From Coniella vitis (lineage: Eukaryota > Ascomycota > Sordariomycetes > Diaporthales > Schizoparmaceae): DNA of 64,000 nucleotides. Of the stretch, positions 1 through 11,072 are shown one piece after another (positions within the stretch are counted from its first letter, which is position 1; every line of letters starts with the position of its first letter). The position numbers and the translations under genes are program-made. Location: NCBI GenBank assembly GCA_011317545.1, contig WUJK01000006.1, forward strand, positions 1,550,001-1,614,000, read 5' to 3'. The notes under the pieces are model-generated. The model made no database searches, was not told the DNA's origin, and saw nothing but the letters and a program-made list of their open reading frames with translations.

Positions 1-464
1 GATGACGACGAGTATTGTTGAAAATAGCCGACTAGGGGAGCGAAGGGGAAATATGGTCGAAAGCCGGCACGGTGGGAGGGGCTGGTCGGCTAAATACAGA
101 GGCGTTCGCGTCGTTGGTGTTCAAGGCACTCTGAATTGCAGTTGCAGATTTGTTTGGTCGGGAGCTTTGGATTCTAACCTGCTGTGAGCTCATACCAACA
201 ATTTTTTGCGCCCGCCCGCCGCGCTGCCTTGGGCAGGGGCTCCCTAGCAGCTTGCCGCGCACCCTTGTCTACCGAGACGAGGCACGGGGGAGGCTCCCAC
301 TGTTACCTAATCACCATCTTACTGTCTCAGGATCTCACACCTCCTTCCACGTTTCCACCATCCATGCTATCCTGATTCATATTAAACTCTCTTTCTGGTG
401 TCACTGTGCCTGGGTCCTGTACGCTACAGAGGACGAGTGTGCTCGGGCACTACAGCATTTCGTC
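1..464. other. Upstream/leader region of EXO84
   Basis: I see no gene here. The reading frame of EXO84 stays open upstream to about position 150, but that upstream translation looks like noise (mixed hydrophobic and Cys-rich residues with no resemblance to an exocyst N-terminus). I take this stretch as promoter and 5' leader. The segment just before the start is pyrimidine-rich, as is common in fungal leaders. Confidence 0.5.
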
Positions 465-2593
465 ATGTCGTCGCTGCGAAAAGGTACCAAGCGGGTTAAC
501 ACGCGCCCTACCATCAGCGCACCCATTGCCGCTGGTGATGTCCCGGTTCCAAGGAGCGCCGGAGGCAAGATTGCCACTGACGATGCATCAACCCCTCGCC
601 CACGGCCTCGGCCGCCTCCCCAGGCTGGAGGCAAGACGTCCGACTATGTCAAACGTCGGTACTCTACGCGCTACAACATCCCTGACAACTTCGATGTCAC
701 CGCCGCGCCGCCCATGCCGTCCATGCCCACGATCGACAAGTACGAGCCCTACCGAGCACCTGCACCTACAGCAGATATTCCAAGGTCGAGAGGCGGAGCG
801 CCAGGAGGAGCGCCCACTGTAAATGTCAAAGATTTGAGGGACCCAAGATTCAAGGCGGAGGACTACGTGAATCGAACACTGGCGAATGCGACCGAAGACG
901 AGCAGCGCGGGTTTGAAGAGCAGCTACAGAAGCTGGAGGCCCGGGCGGCCGCTGACTTGCAGCAGAATGTGTACCAGAATAGGACTCAGTTCATCAAGAT
1001 CAGCAAAGAGGCAGAAACCCTCAAAGCACAGATGCGCGGGCTCAAAAACCTTATGTCTGAACTGAAGACAAACACGACTGTCCTACGATCGGTATCATCT
1101 CGCAACAATGACGATTCAAATGGATCCAATGGGGGCCCCTTCCCCTCTGGCATGAGCAAGAGGGACAAGCGAAGCTCCGTGGCGGACAGAACGGCATTAT
1201 GGAATTCGCAACTTCAGGTTCGTGCACCTCAAAATCTATAACACGATCTATTGGTACTCACATTAGGTACAGGCTCTCTATAAGACGATCGAAGGGTCGC
1301 AAAAGTTCCTACCAAACACCCCCGGCCGTCACATCATTCAGAACGCAGGCTCTTGGATCGAATTGGATAATGCAACATACAAGGCCAGGCGCGCTATTGC
1401 GATTGTCTTGCTGAACGACCACTTACTCATCGCATCCCGTAAGAAGAGGAAGACAGAAACAGCCGACTCGCGCGGCCCAGCTGTCAAGCTGGTAGCTGAC
1501 AGGTGCTGGCCGTTACTTGATATCGAGGTTGTGGATATGGCAGGGACGCATGATTCATCAACGAGCAGGACGAAACTCGCAGACGCAATCATGGTTCGCG
1601 GTATAGGACAGGAGTCTCTCATTTATCGGACCGAGAAGCCGGATGATCCCGAGAAACGAACACTACTGCTTAACGTTCGCAAGGTTGTGGAGGATCTCCG
1701 AAGAAACATTCAGTCGGAGCGGGAAGCAAACAACAAAGCCAAGGAAACCATCAACTATTTCGCATCCAGAGACCCTGGCCTTTTGCAGAAGGCAGAGCTA
1801 CTGGAGACTCTCTCAGACATCAAGGATATGCTCATCGAAGTCGATGGGAAACAACAAAACCTTCGATGGGTCGAGAGCCAGATGGACGAACTCGACATAG
1901 ACATCGCCCTGCAACAAATCGAGCCAGCTGTAATGCGGGTGGAGAAGTTGAAGAGTCTGGCACGCAGCTTGAGAAACAATGCAGTGGCGCAGGACTTCAT
2001 AGAATTCAAGGTGGAGGAACGGTGCTCCCGCCTGGCCGCTCTTGTGTCGCGGGAGCTTGTGAATTCCCACAGTCTACCAACCAAGACGAGGCAGAATGTC
2101 AGTTGGCTGACGAGGCTCGGTTTCGAAGATCGCGCTCGTGAAGCGTATCTCGAGGCGAGGAGCAGCATTATCCAGAAAAGATCAAGGTATGTCGCGCAGG
2201 TTATACCTCGAAAGCAACACAGTGGCTGATTGATCCTACAGACAATGCATCTTCCAAGGCGACCTCCACTCGTACATCTGGCAGCTGTCTTTTGTATACT
2301 TTACCATCATCAAAAACACCGTCAGCTGTTTCCAAGGCTGTTTCCCGCCTGTCATGATGAGCGCTTGTGTCCGGTGGGCCAAGGAAGAGGTGGAGGCCTT
2401 CAATGGTATTCTTGCGCGGCAGCTGAGCAGCACCGAGAAAGGGTCCGAGGTCTGGACTCAGTGCATGGAGCGGGCTAAGCAACATGCGCAGACGTTGTCA
2501 GAGGTTGGACTCGACTTTCGCAACCTCGTCGGCCAGGAACCTGTGCAACCTAACGGAGCCGCGGACAGACCAATAGGCTTGGGGTTGACATGA
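465..2593 (+). CDS. EXO84: Exocyst complex component EXO84
   Basis: Exons 465-1217, 1267-2186 and 2242-2593 join in frame to about 674 aa, the usual length for filamentous-fungal Exo84. The start is the ATG opening MSSLRKGTKRVN; earlier in-frame codons give no plausible protein. The N-terminal ~120 residues are basic and proline-rich (linker-like). A coiled-coil segment follows (about 125-205), then a PH-like domain starting in exon 2 (GSWIELDNATYKAR..LLNDHLLIASRKKRK) and a helical C-terminal Exo84 region. Known of the family: Exo84 is one of eight exocyst subunits and tethers secretory vesicles at sites of polarised growth such as the hyphal tip, working with Rab and Rho GTPases. The intron borders are GTTCGT..TTAG and GTATGT..ACAG. 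The next gene is far enough away (about 900 bp) to have its own promoter. Confidence 0.93.
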
Positions 2594-3507
2594 GTAGCTA
2601 CCATAGTAACGCCATGCTATCCTGTATGTGCGTGACACGTTTGCCCTTAGTGATGCTGAAGCCCGCATTCATATCTTCCCTAAGTAGATCACCATCTGTT
2701 CTTGTAGAAATACTTGAGCCCAAAGCTTTATTCGGATAGCAGATGTATCAATTCGGTCATCGAGAAGAAACGGTATCATTTCAGTTAGCAATGTGCAAAT
2801 GGACATATATGTAAGAAACATGCAAGGACTGGTTGTTGCCAAGATGGTTGGGTGAGCAATAATTGGTAGAATGCCACACTGAAAATGTTCGAGGGCTTGA
2901 GCTTAGTGGTAGCTCACCCCCTTGAGGCATGCGCTAAGCTGCGCTGCACAGATCCGTAGTGATCGAGTTATAGGAGGTGTCCACTGCCAGCCGCTGCTGG
3001 GCACGTTCTGACTCTCAAAATAGGCGGGCAGCAGGGTTGAATTTGCGCCAGGGGCCAGCGCTTGCAGTCTGCTGCTTGCTGGTGGGTGCTTTGGGCTCCA
3101 CATTCCCTCACCCTGCCCGCCTGGCCAGAACTGCCTGCCTTGCCTCTCCATAAGCAGCAACCTTGGCTTTCAATACATCCCGCCATCCATCCATCACTGC
3201 ACTGCTTTCCTGCAAAAGGTCTCGATCATCCCAGCCTTGATACCCCTTCCAGACCTAGAAGCATCTCAAACGATTGCCCGACCGCTCTCGACGGGTCTGT
3301 ACGCTTGGACACCGCCTGCTGCGCCAGCTGGATTGAGCTGAGGGACCTGACTGCGAAACCACCTCGACCCCTTCCCTCTGACGGGCCACCAACGTCATTG
3401 CCTTCCACCAATTTCTGTTGTTCATCCAGCGACGACCACTCGACCTCTGTCGCTTTTGAATTACCAGTCCTCCTCCTTTTCTGCGCGACAACCAGTCAAC
3501 CAGCAGC
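2594..3507. other. Intergenic: EXO84 3' end and PP2A promoter
   Basis: No gene is supported. The part from about 3050 is C/T-rich, with many CTTCC and CCATCC runs, and reads into the PP2A start, so it is probably promoter and 5' leader. The open frame at 3062-3619 is low-complexity and does not resemble a protein family. Confidence 0.5.
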
Positions 3508-4910
3508 ATGGACACGAACATGGAGGACGTCGGACGCGTGCCCACTGACCTGGCGCCAGCCCCTCCTTCGGAGCCCACAACAATCCACTGTGTCGACGGA
3601 TGGATTGAGAGCCTCATGAACTGCAAGCAGCTTGGTGAAGCAGACGTGCAGAGACTGTGCGAAAAGGTCAGAGATTATCCTCAAGGTTATTTGAGCACCC
3701 CGCCGACGCCGTTGCGTATATGGTATACCGCTGTGCATTGGGGCCAGAGGAGCCCAATCCACTGGATTTACTGCTCGCGTGCTAGCTAGCTGTCCCAGAA
3801 GATCCCCTTAAGCTGATTGTTGTCCATCCACAGGCGCGCGAGGTCCTTCAGGACGAGTCCAACGTCCAACCTGTCGTACGTGTCCAAACCTCGTGTTCAA
3901 GAGCGTTCTACACATGCTTACAGCTATAATACATAGAAATGCCCAGTAACTGTGTGCGGCGATATCCACGGTCAATTCCACGACTTGATGGAGCTTTTCA
4001 AGATTGGCGGTCCCAACCCAGACACCAACTACCTGTTCATGGGTGGGTTTTCCATGGCCTAGACTTCAATTTCCTTTTCTATATGCTGATCCTGTGAGAA
4101 ATTAGGCGACTACGTTGATCGTGGGTACTACTCTGTTGAGACTGTCACCCTCCTTGTTGCCCTCAAGATTCGATACCCACAGCGAATTACCATCCTTCGC
4201 GGCAACCACGAGTCGCGCCAGATTACCCAAGTCTATGGATTCTACGACGAGTGTCTCCGCAAGTACGGTAACGCCAACGTCTGGAAGTACTTTACCGACC
4301 TGTTCGACTACCTTCCCCTCACCGCCCTTATTGACAACCAGATCTTCTGCCTCCACGGAGGCCTGTCCCCCAGTATCGACACGCTCGACAACATCCGGGC
4401 CTTAGACCGCATCCAGGAGGTGCCCCACGAGGGTCCCATGTGCGACTTGCTGTGGTCAGACCCCGATGACCGTTGCGGATGGGGAATCTCCCCCCGTGGT
4501 GCCGGTTACACATTTGGCCAGGACATATCCGAAGCGTTTAACCACAACAATGGTCTAACGCTGATTGCCCGAGCCCATCAACTGGTGATGGAAGGTTATA
4601 ACTGGTCACAAGATAGAAACGTGGTCACAATCTTCTCGGGTATGTTTTCGCATCGGTTCCAGTTCCTGCGCCCTTGACTAAACTTGCTGACCGTAATATA
4701 GCACCCAACTACTGCTACAGATGCGGTAATCAGGCCGCAATAATGGAAATTGACGAACACTTGAAGTACACCTTGTACGTTCTCAAAGCATTTATTTCGC
4801 ATCTCTAGCAGCTACTGACTTTTGGCCTACTACTTAGCCTCCAATTCGACCCATGCCCAAGGGCTGGTGAGCCTATGGTCTCGAGACGGACGCCAGACTA
4901 CTTCCTCTAA
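3508..4910 (+). CDS. PPH21: Serine/threonine protein phosphatase 2A catalytic subunit
   Basis: Six exons (3508-3666, 3834-3875, 3937-4042, 4106-4639, 4702-4774, 4838-4910) join in frame to 328 aa. The metallophosphatase signatures are present: GDIHG at about 75-79, GDYVDRG at about 103-109 and RGNHE at about 134-138. The protein ends in RRTPDYFL; this tail is the PP2A hallmark that is carboxymethylated on the last Leu and separates it from PP4, PP6/Sit4 and PP1. Known of the family: it is a Mn/metal-dependent phosphatase that works with scaffold A and regulatory B subunits in cell-cycle and morphogenesis control. The N-terminus (MDTNMEDVGRVPTDLAP) is some 20 residues longer than the animal enzyme, and such extensions occur in fungi. 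Exon 2 is only 42 nt. Confidence 0.95.
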
Positions 4911-5506
4911 ACATCTCTGTCTACTTTTGATTGTTGGGCATTTGCAGTCTGGCACAGCATTAGACCGGAATGACCTGCTAGACCTCCCCTTCGAAGTATA
5001 CAACGTGACCTCTTGTGTTGCCGTTCGCGAGATCAACTCAAAAGGGGGGCAAAAGTCGCGGTGGCATGACCCAATTCTTTGCCCTTCAGGCTATCCCGCT
5101 GCGGGTGGACAGTGTCTAGACAGAGGGGAAAGCTATAGACGTCTTCATGAGCCGAATTCTCTTAATGAAAAAAACAAAAACTTCACAAGTTGCCTGTTGC
5201 ATGGCGGTTATGTGAGTGATATCGTATTATGCCATTAACTAATAACAGTGTTTTAAGACGAGGTGGTATCGCTAGCTTGTTCCTAGATGCGGATATTTGC
5301 AAACAAATGAGTGTATCACACGATACAGAATATTAGCACAGAAGTCGCTGGAACCAAGAAGTCCAGCACAAAGAGCTACCAGCCTTGCAGTCCAGGCATT
5401 TAATCTCGTTGCTAGCCCAGCTTTCGTTGCCTTATTCGAAAGACCCCAAGCTCGCGGTCCATCCCGATATTGCACAGTCTTGGACCGGCATCTCTTGGTC
5501 GACGGA
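4911..5506. other. Intergenic between convergent PP2A and DUF3112 genes
   Basis: This is the tail-to-tail interval and should hold both 3' untranslated regions. I see no coding signal. The frames open here are short and have no family resemblance. Confidence 0.5.
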
Positions 5507-6742
5507 CTACACTTTTTTTTCAGCAGGCATTCGCTGATGAGTCTCAGTCTCACTGTGATCTGTGCCCGACTGCATCTTTTCCACTGTCGACCCTTCGCCG
5601 CCCTTCCTGTTGTTGCTGTTGTTGCTACTGATACCGCTGTAGTGGCCCGGCATGGAGCTGCCGTCCGGCACGTGGAAACGCCGGTCAAACCGCGAAACGG
5701 CATACAAATAAACGACGACAAGCTCAATGACGAAATTGAAGCAGTAGAAGCAGGCTTTGCTGTGGTACCAGGCCGGATCTGTTATGGGTCGTGGCGTGGT
5801 GAAGCTTACCGCGAGGCGGAAGCAGGCGCCGATGGAAAGGAGTAAGGATGCTATCAGCAGCAGGAGGACTTTGGTGCCCAACTGGCCCTGACCGAAATTC
5901 TCGGGGCGAGGGGTGTGTGGAGTGGCAGTGGTGGTGGTGGTGGTGCGTGGGAGGAGGGCGACGCTCAGCGTGGTGATGGGGATAGGGAGGAACGCGAGGA
6001 AGGCGCTGGAAGAAAGTGAAGAGTCAGCTTTCGGATGTAAAATTCCTCTTCCATGTTGTTTCCTTGGAGAAAAGAGGGTGGGTGCTACAACTCACAGGAA
6101 CGTTCCCGCAAAGAGCATGATGATCCTGTCCTTTTGTCTCGTGCTCGGGTTGAGAGTGAAAAAGCTATCCACTGCCGCGGTGATTACCATCACGAGCATG
6201 GCCAAGATACAAAAATACAACAACTTGAAAGCCAACCCGAGACCCTTTGACCAGCCAAACGTCGGGTGGTAACTGCGGACAATGCGCTGCGCAAAGACGA
6301 GGTTGACGACAAAGAGGAGCAAGACACCAGCCTGCACGAATATGCTCGCGGCGATGGCGAGGCTGACATTGCTGGGGTGCGAGGCCCAGGCGATGCGCAG
6401 AGAGAGAGTGGTGATGCGGGCCATGCAAAACCCAAAAAGCAGGACGGAAAAGACGAATTTATGGCCGCGGCGGCGGTTGCGCTGGAAGATGGCCATGTGG
6501 GTTGCTGCACCACCGAGATAGAGGGCGAGGAGCACGGCGCAGATGGGGTCGTCGACGGAGATGGTGGGCTGGCCTCCTAGCTGGGCGGTTCTGGGCACAT
6601 ACGGCGGGCCGTTTGTGGCCTAGAGAGAGAGAGAGAGAGAGAGAGAAGACGGGATTGTGAGCAGTTGTGCGTTTGGATTGAAGTGAGGCTATCGCGAGGG
6701 ATGACTTACCGCAGCTGATGTACTGCTACCTCCTTCGGACAT
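5507..6742 (-). CDS. Seven-transmembrane DUF3112-family protein
   Basis: On the minus strand the exons 6710-6742, 6096-6619 and 5507-6005 join to 351 aa. The first exon codes only MSEGGSSTSAA. I count seven hydrophobic helices: PICAVLLALYLGGAATHM; FVFSVLLFGFCMARITTL; VSLAIAASIFVQAGVLLLF; a fourth around LLYFCILAMLVMVITAAV; one crossing the exon 2/3 join; TKVLLLLIASLLLSIG; and FNFVIELVVVYLYAVSRF. The pattern fits the fungal DUF3112 family, which databases often label as GPCR-like on topology alone; its function is not established. A threonine-rich stretch sits in the loop after helix 5 and a hydrophilic tail follows helix 7. The first intron contains a (GA)n repeat directly beside the acceptor. 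A receptor or lipid-related role is speculative. Confidence 0.8.
6622..6646. repeat. (GA)n microsatellite in an intron
   Basis: About 12 GA units. On the minus (coding) strand they read as CT repeats and form the polypyrimidine tract directly before the AG acceptor of intron 1 of the DUF3112 gene. Length variation here could affect splicing. Confidence 0.9.
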
Positions 6743-7889
6743 GGTGTTTGTGTGTAATGTGTGAGACCGCTTGCTCAGAGAGCCCTCAATATATTAGGTA
6801 TATGGGTATCGAAGAAAAGAACATCCAAGAGACTGTATGCTATTGCAGTATGTATCTCCTGAGCGTATATTGAATTTCTTTCTTCAACAGCTTCCTTCGT
6901 ATACTTATCATCCTCCAGAGTCGCGATGGGAGATAGCGAGACCTGGAAAATCCACGGACCACGGAGCATTTCACACAAAGTAAGCAAGCTCGCGCATGCG
7001 CTCCTACTCCTTCTCTCCTTCTCTCCATCAGGATTAGCAATAGGAGATTCATTCAGCATCATATGGCTAAGGTAGCATGATTAATACGACTGGATGACGT
7101 CTATAGTGCCTTGGCCGAACGCTTGCGGACCCTGAACCTAGGACCGCCGGCACCGTCTGTTGGGCGTTTTAGGCACCTCTAGGACGGAGGTTGACTTGGT
7201 CGCGAGGCCGATATCAAGTCGGCAGGCTGGCCAGTCAGCCCCCGGCGCGACGGGCAGCGCGCGCGTTAGAGAGCGTTGCTCGCTCGGCACTATGTATTGG
7301 GCGCTGCCTCCGATTTTCCGATGTATCCTACCTATCCTATTGATGCTCGCAGTGGCAGGACAACGAGATTTGGTCCTGAATCATTCTGCACGTTCCTGCC
7401 GTGACTTCTTTTGTATGATATCTGCAAGGACAGACCGAAACCCTGATACCAAGAAAAGCTCGCAAGAAAGATCAATGGCAATGGCGGAATTTGACAATAT
7501 CCAATGCTCTTGTGCTTATACTCACACGGTCAAGATGTGAACATCATACATGACACGCGTAGAATTGGCAACATCCTACAAGACGAATTCAAGCGTGATT
7601 CGCAGGTGATCAGGTCCAAGCCACACCGGCTTCTTTCAGGACAGAATGCTCCTCCTGTGCTTGCATCTCTTGCTAGGGAGGTCAAACAAGAAACCATCTG
7701 TTTGAGACGCCTACTGCAGGTGCTGGCCCGGTCCACGCCGACCAGCACGAACACGAATTACCTATCTCAGTATCCTATATACCTAGGTAGAGATATTCTC
7801 GTAAAACAAGTTTATTAGTGGCTTATAGCAGCCATTGTTGTGGCAGCTGTGTGTTACGGATTGAGCTGCTGACTGCTGTGTAGTATCTT

Positions 7890-7924
7890 TTCTCTCTCTC
7901 TCTCTCTCTTTTTTTTTTTTTTTT
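7890..7924. repeat. (CT)n followed by poly-T tract
   Basis: A run of CT dinucleotides passes directly into about 16 T residues. It lies in the long gene-free interval with no gene next to it. Confidence 0.9.
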
Positions 7925-8093
7925 CATGGGTCCTCTGAAGGCTCCCAATGACCTAGACAGCAGTTGTCACGACGAAATGTATGCTTTTGCTACATCTGTC
8001 TACTCGTCAGTTCGTTGAAACGAATCGAGACAAGCTCGGAATGAGTTTCATGGATGACGAATTCATCAAAATGCATACTTCGCAGTCCTTATT

Positions 8094-8937
8094 TACTATG
8101 TACCAAAAAGCTTGTCGTAAAGAATGCAGCGGTGGTGATGCAAACTACTTACTTGGTAGAAAGGCTTATGCGCGTCGTTGCCGCAGCGAGTTCGATCGGG
8201 CCGAGTTAATATAAAGTAAGCTCCTGAGGGCTGAGACACTGGACTGACTGGCGGTGTCGAGGCCGTTGGACTACTATAGTAGCTGAAGCTTGAGCAGTGG
8301 CTCAAAGATTGAAATGGCATCATCAAAGTCAAGCTGCTGCTGGACGGTAACCCAAGACATTTGCCACGAAGGAGCCGTGGCTGCTCATCTGCTGTAGCTA
8401 CTTAGTACAGTGGCAGGGTGGAAAGGAGTTGGGACGAACCTCAGGGCCTTGCTTTTTGGTGGTTGTGCCTGGGCTTGCCCTGATACGTGCTATGTACATA
8501 GTACTTGAAAAGAAACCGCATGCGACGCTCTGACCAAGTATCAGGTACGACCTTGCGTCCCAGACTCGGGCAAGTAGCCTGTGGCACGCTGTACGTACTA
8601 TGTACTCGCGGCCTTCCACGGGGCGCACCTGGACTGTTTGGAAGCACAGCAGTAGCGGAAGGCCCGAGATGCAGGCCCCCAGGCCCCAAGCTCTAAAACC
8701 ACGACCGCCCAGCCAGGCAAGCCCGCTATTGAGTCACGGTCCGGGAAGGGGGACTTGTCAAATATCAAGCGGTTGAGTAAGTTCCCGGACAGTTAGCCTG
8801 TACCCAAGTAGGCAGTGATCACACACCTAATACAGTAGGCCGAGCAGAAGCAAGCTGGTAGTCTTAGACACTTGAAAACAGTTAGTCAAAGCGTGCAGTG
8901 AGCGACTCAATTTTTTTTGGGGTGTGTTTACTATGTA
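8094..8937. promoter_or_regulatory. Cluster of four TACTATGTA/TACATAGTA motifs
   Basis: Exact copies are at 8094-8102 (TACTATGTA), 8495-8503 (TACATAGTA), 8596-8604 and 8929-8937 (both TACTATGTA). The copy at 8495 extends leftwards into a perfect 12-bp palindrome, CTATGTACATAG, at 8490-8501. This is part of the window-wide motif family. A protein-binding role is inferred from palindromy and intergenic placement only. Confidence 0.5.
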
Positions 8938-9634
8938 AAAGAATTGTCTTTGCTCGCATTGCAGCAGCAAGAGACGAGCAGAAGACGTTGCATGCATGCT
9001 GCAAAGCGGTCCACTGAAAAATCAACCTTGTCGACCGAGAAGAGCGTCCGTGTGTCCCCCAGATCGACGGCGGCCTAGAAGTACCCATCGGTTGCACAAT
9101 GTGGCATCTCGGGACTTTGAAGGCTCAGGGCATCGAGCAAGTGACAGCGGCGATAATGAAGCCTCCAAAGAGCCCCTGATAAGAGACCACGTCCCTGTAC
9201 GATGTATGTCTGTATTCGAAGCAGTAGAAAAAGACAAGGGGGACTGCTGCACTTTTCTTTCATGCTTTCTGTGATCGGCATTGCTGTCCCATCTATACTT
9301 AGCCAACAAGTCTCGATAGCAAGGCTCCGTCAATTTGCGCCGTATCCATTTCTTGTCGATGTCAAATTGAGGCCCCTCTTTTTCTTGGTTGTCTTCCCCT
9401 CTCGGTCGGTGCTCGTGTGCTTTAGCGGGTGGCCCTAGCCCGTCCCCGGGCTGTCATGCAGGTACCCCTTGGTGCTTGTGCGGGCCTTCGCCAGTTTCTG
9501 GTACAACCCCCGTCTTCAGTTGCTACGGCGTCCAGTTAGCGCCCCATGCGCTTTCGTACCGCTGTGCCCAATCAGCGACAGCCCTGTTCTGTCTCGCCCA
9601 CGTTCTTCTCACCAACCGCCAAACCCAACCTAAT

Positions 9635-9655
9635 CCGCCGCCGCCGCCGCCGCCG
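9635..9655. repeat. (CCG)n triplet repeat
   Basis: About seven CCG units inside the pyrimidine-rich leader upstream of the SH3 protein gene. Confidence 0.85.
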
Positions 9656-9766
9656 TCCCATCCACGCTCGCTCGCTCGCTGCCAATCTCTTCTTTTCCCG
9701 CGTAGTGCAAGGGGTGATCGTCGCCGTCGTCGCCGTCGTTGTCATTTGTCGTCGTTGTTGTTTTTG

Positions 9767-9769
9767 TCG

Positions 9770-9800
<31 letters not shown>
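9767..9800. repeat. (GTT)n triplet repeat
   Basis: About eleven TTG/GTT units, nearly perfect, in the same leader as the CCG repeat about 110 bp upstream. Confidence 0.85.
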
Positions 9801-11072
9801 CGCCGTCTTCCTGCTTTTTCTCCTCCACCCTCCTTCGCTGCTACTACGTCTTCTCCTTCACGTAGACACAGACTGTTGACTGGCGTATGCGTCTCCGCTT
9901 TTGGTCGTGTCTTGCGTTGGTGCGGCTCTGGGTCTTTTCCTAATCCATCCTCTTCATCTCAGCTCGAACTCTGATTTCTTCATCTCTGTCCGGGCTAGTC
10001 TGCGCCACCACCAACTTCAACCAGCCAGCTCACTTCCACTCCCGTCCTTCTTCGCCAAATCGCAGACCTTGCCTCTCAACTATCTGCGCTGCCCAGCTCT
10101 AATTGTCGATGACAACTACGCCGCCGCCATTGTGCTCTCTGGACAGCCGCCGCCTCCTTTCTTCGTTCACTTGCCTCGATTCCGATCGACGCCGTGTCCG
10201 CGCAAAGCAAATCCCCAATCCCGGCTCGCTCGGCCAAAGGCTCTCTCTCTTTTCTTCTCTTGCCTGGACTGGCTAGTCCCCATCTTGAAGACATAATTTT
10301 CCTTGCCCTTGCCGGCAATATACTCTCAGGCCCCGTTTGCGAGCACCTGATTGTGGTCTCCCTGCATTGCGTCCGTGGTGCTCACACCTCCTGCCTCTTT
10401 CCCTGCACACCGGCAGTCTCAACCCCCGTCACAGGAGCCGCATCTTGTCGGCCCAGGCCAATGCAAACCTGGTTGTCCCACCCACGCTTCTTCTACGACT
10501 CCTGGACGCAAGAAACAAAGATCCCGCGAGTGGCCACGGAGTCTATCTGCACGAGCCTCGTCGCCCTCGATTTCCTACCACGACCACACAGCGATCCGTT
10601 CTGAGAATCTCGTTGACAGGACCGCTTCAAATCCGCACCGCGCTCGACGACCAACTGACCGCTACCGACCGCTTTCAGGCCTGCGACTTGGTCAGGATAT
10701 GTTGTTTGCACCATTCGTCCAACATCGCCTCCAATCACCCAAGAACTCCGCAAATCGTACTTGGTGAAGTGACACTCTTTCTCTCAACGCTAAGTCACTG
10801 CTCGTGCACCCGGAACCGATTGTGCCCGTTGGTCGTCAACTCTTTCGGTTCGGCACTACGATGAACATGAAGATTTGGTGAATTGCGCTACCTTCAATAA
10901 CCTTTTCAACTACGCTGAGTGCGACCACAAAGGGAGACGGACACCGCGCGGCCTCGACTGAACCTTGTTGCCAGTGGTGGAAGCACCCTTTTAGGAAGAG
11001 CGTAGGGCGCCATAGAAGAAACCAAACCAGCATAGGCAGACCGCTTCGCTCGCAGCAGTCACATCAGTCGCC

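Larger units (their letters stand above)
6743..11072. other. Long gene-free stretch (4.3 kb) upstream of the SH3 gene
   Basis: No frame here has a recognisable domain or a convincing exon chain. What it holds: a CT then T tract near 7890-7924; four copies of the TACTATGTA motif (8094, 8495, 8596, 8929); and, from about 9380 to 10900, a strongly pyrimidine-rich segment with CCG and GTT triplet repeats that reads towards the SH3 gene and is probably promoter plus long 5' leader, possibly with an unspliced or spliced untranslated part. Open frames in the pyrimidine-rich part translate to Arg/Pro/Ser runs and are not credible proteins. A non-coding RNA gene or a fast-evolving orphan gene cannot be excluded. 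Confidence 0.55.

Noticed and set aside
9546..9974. 142-aa frame with runs of Arg and Cys
   Set aside because: Produced by CCG and GTT triplet repeats in a pyrimidine-rich leader; translation is low-complexity in every frame.
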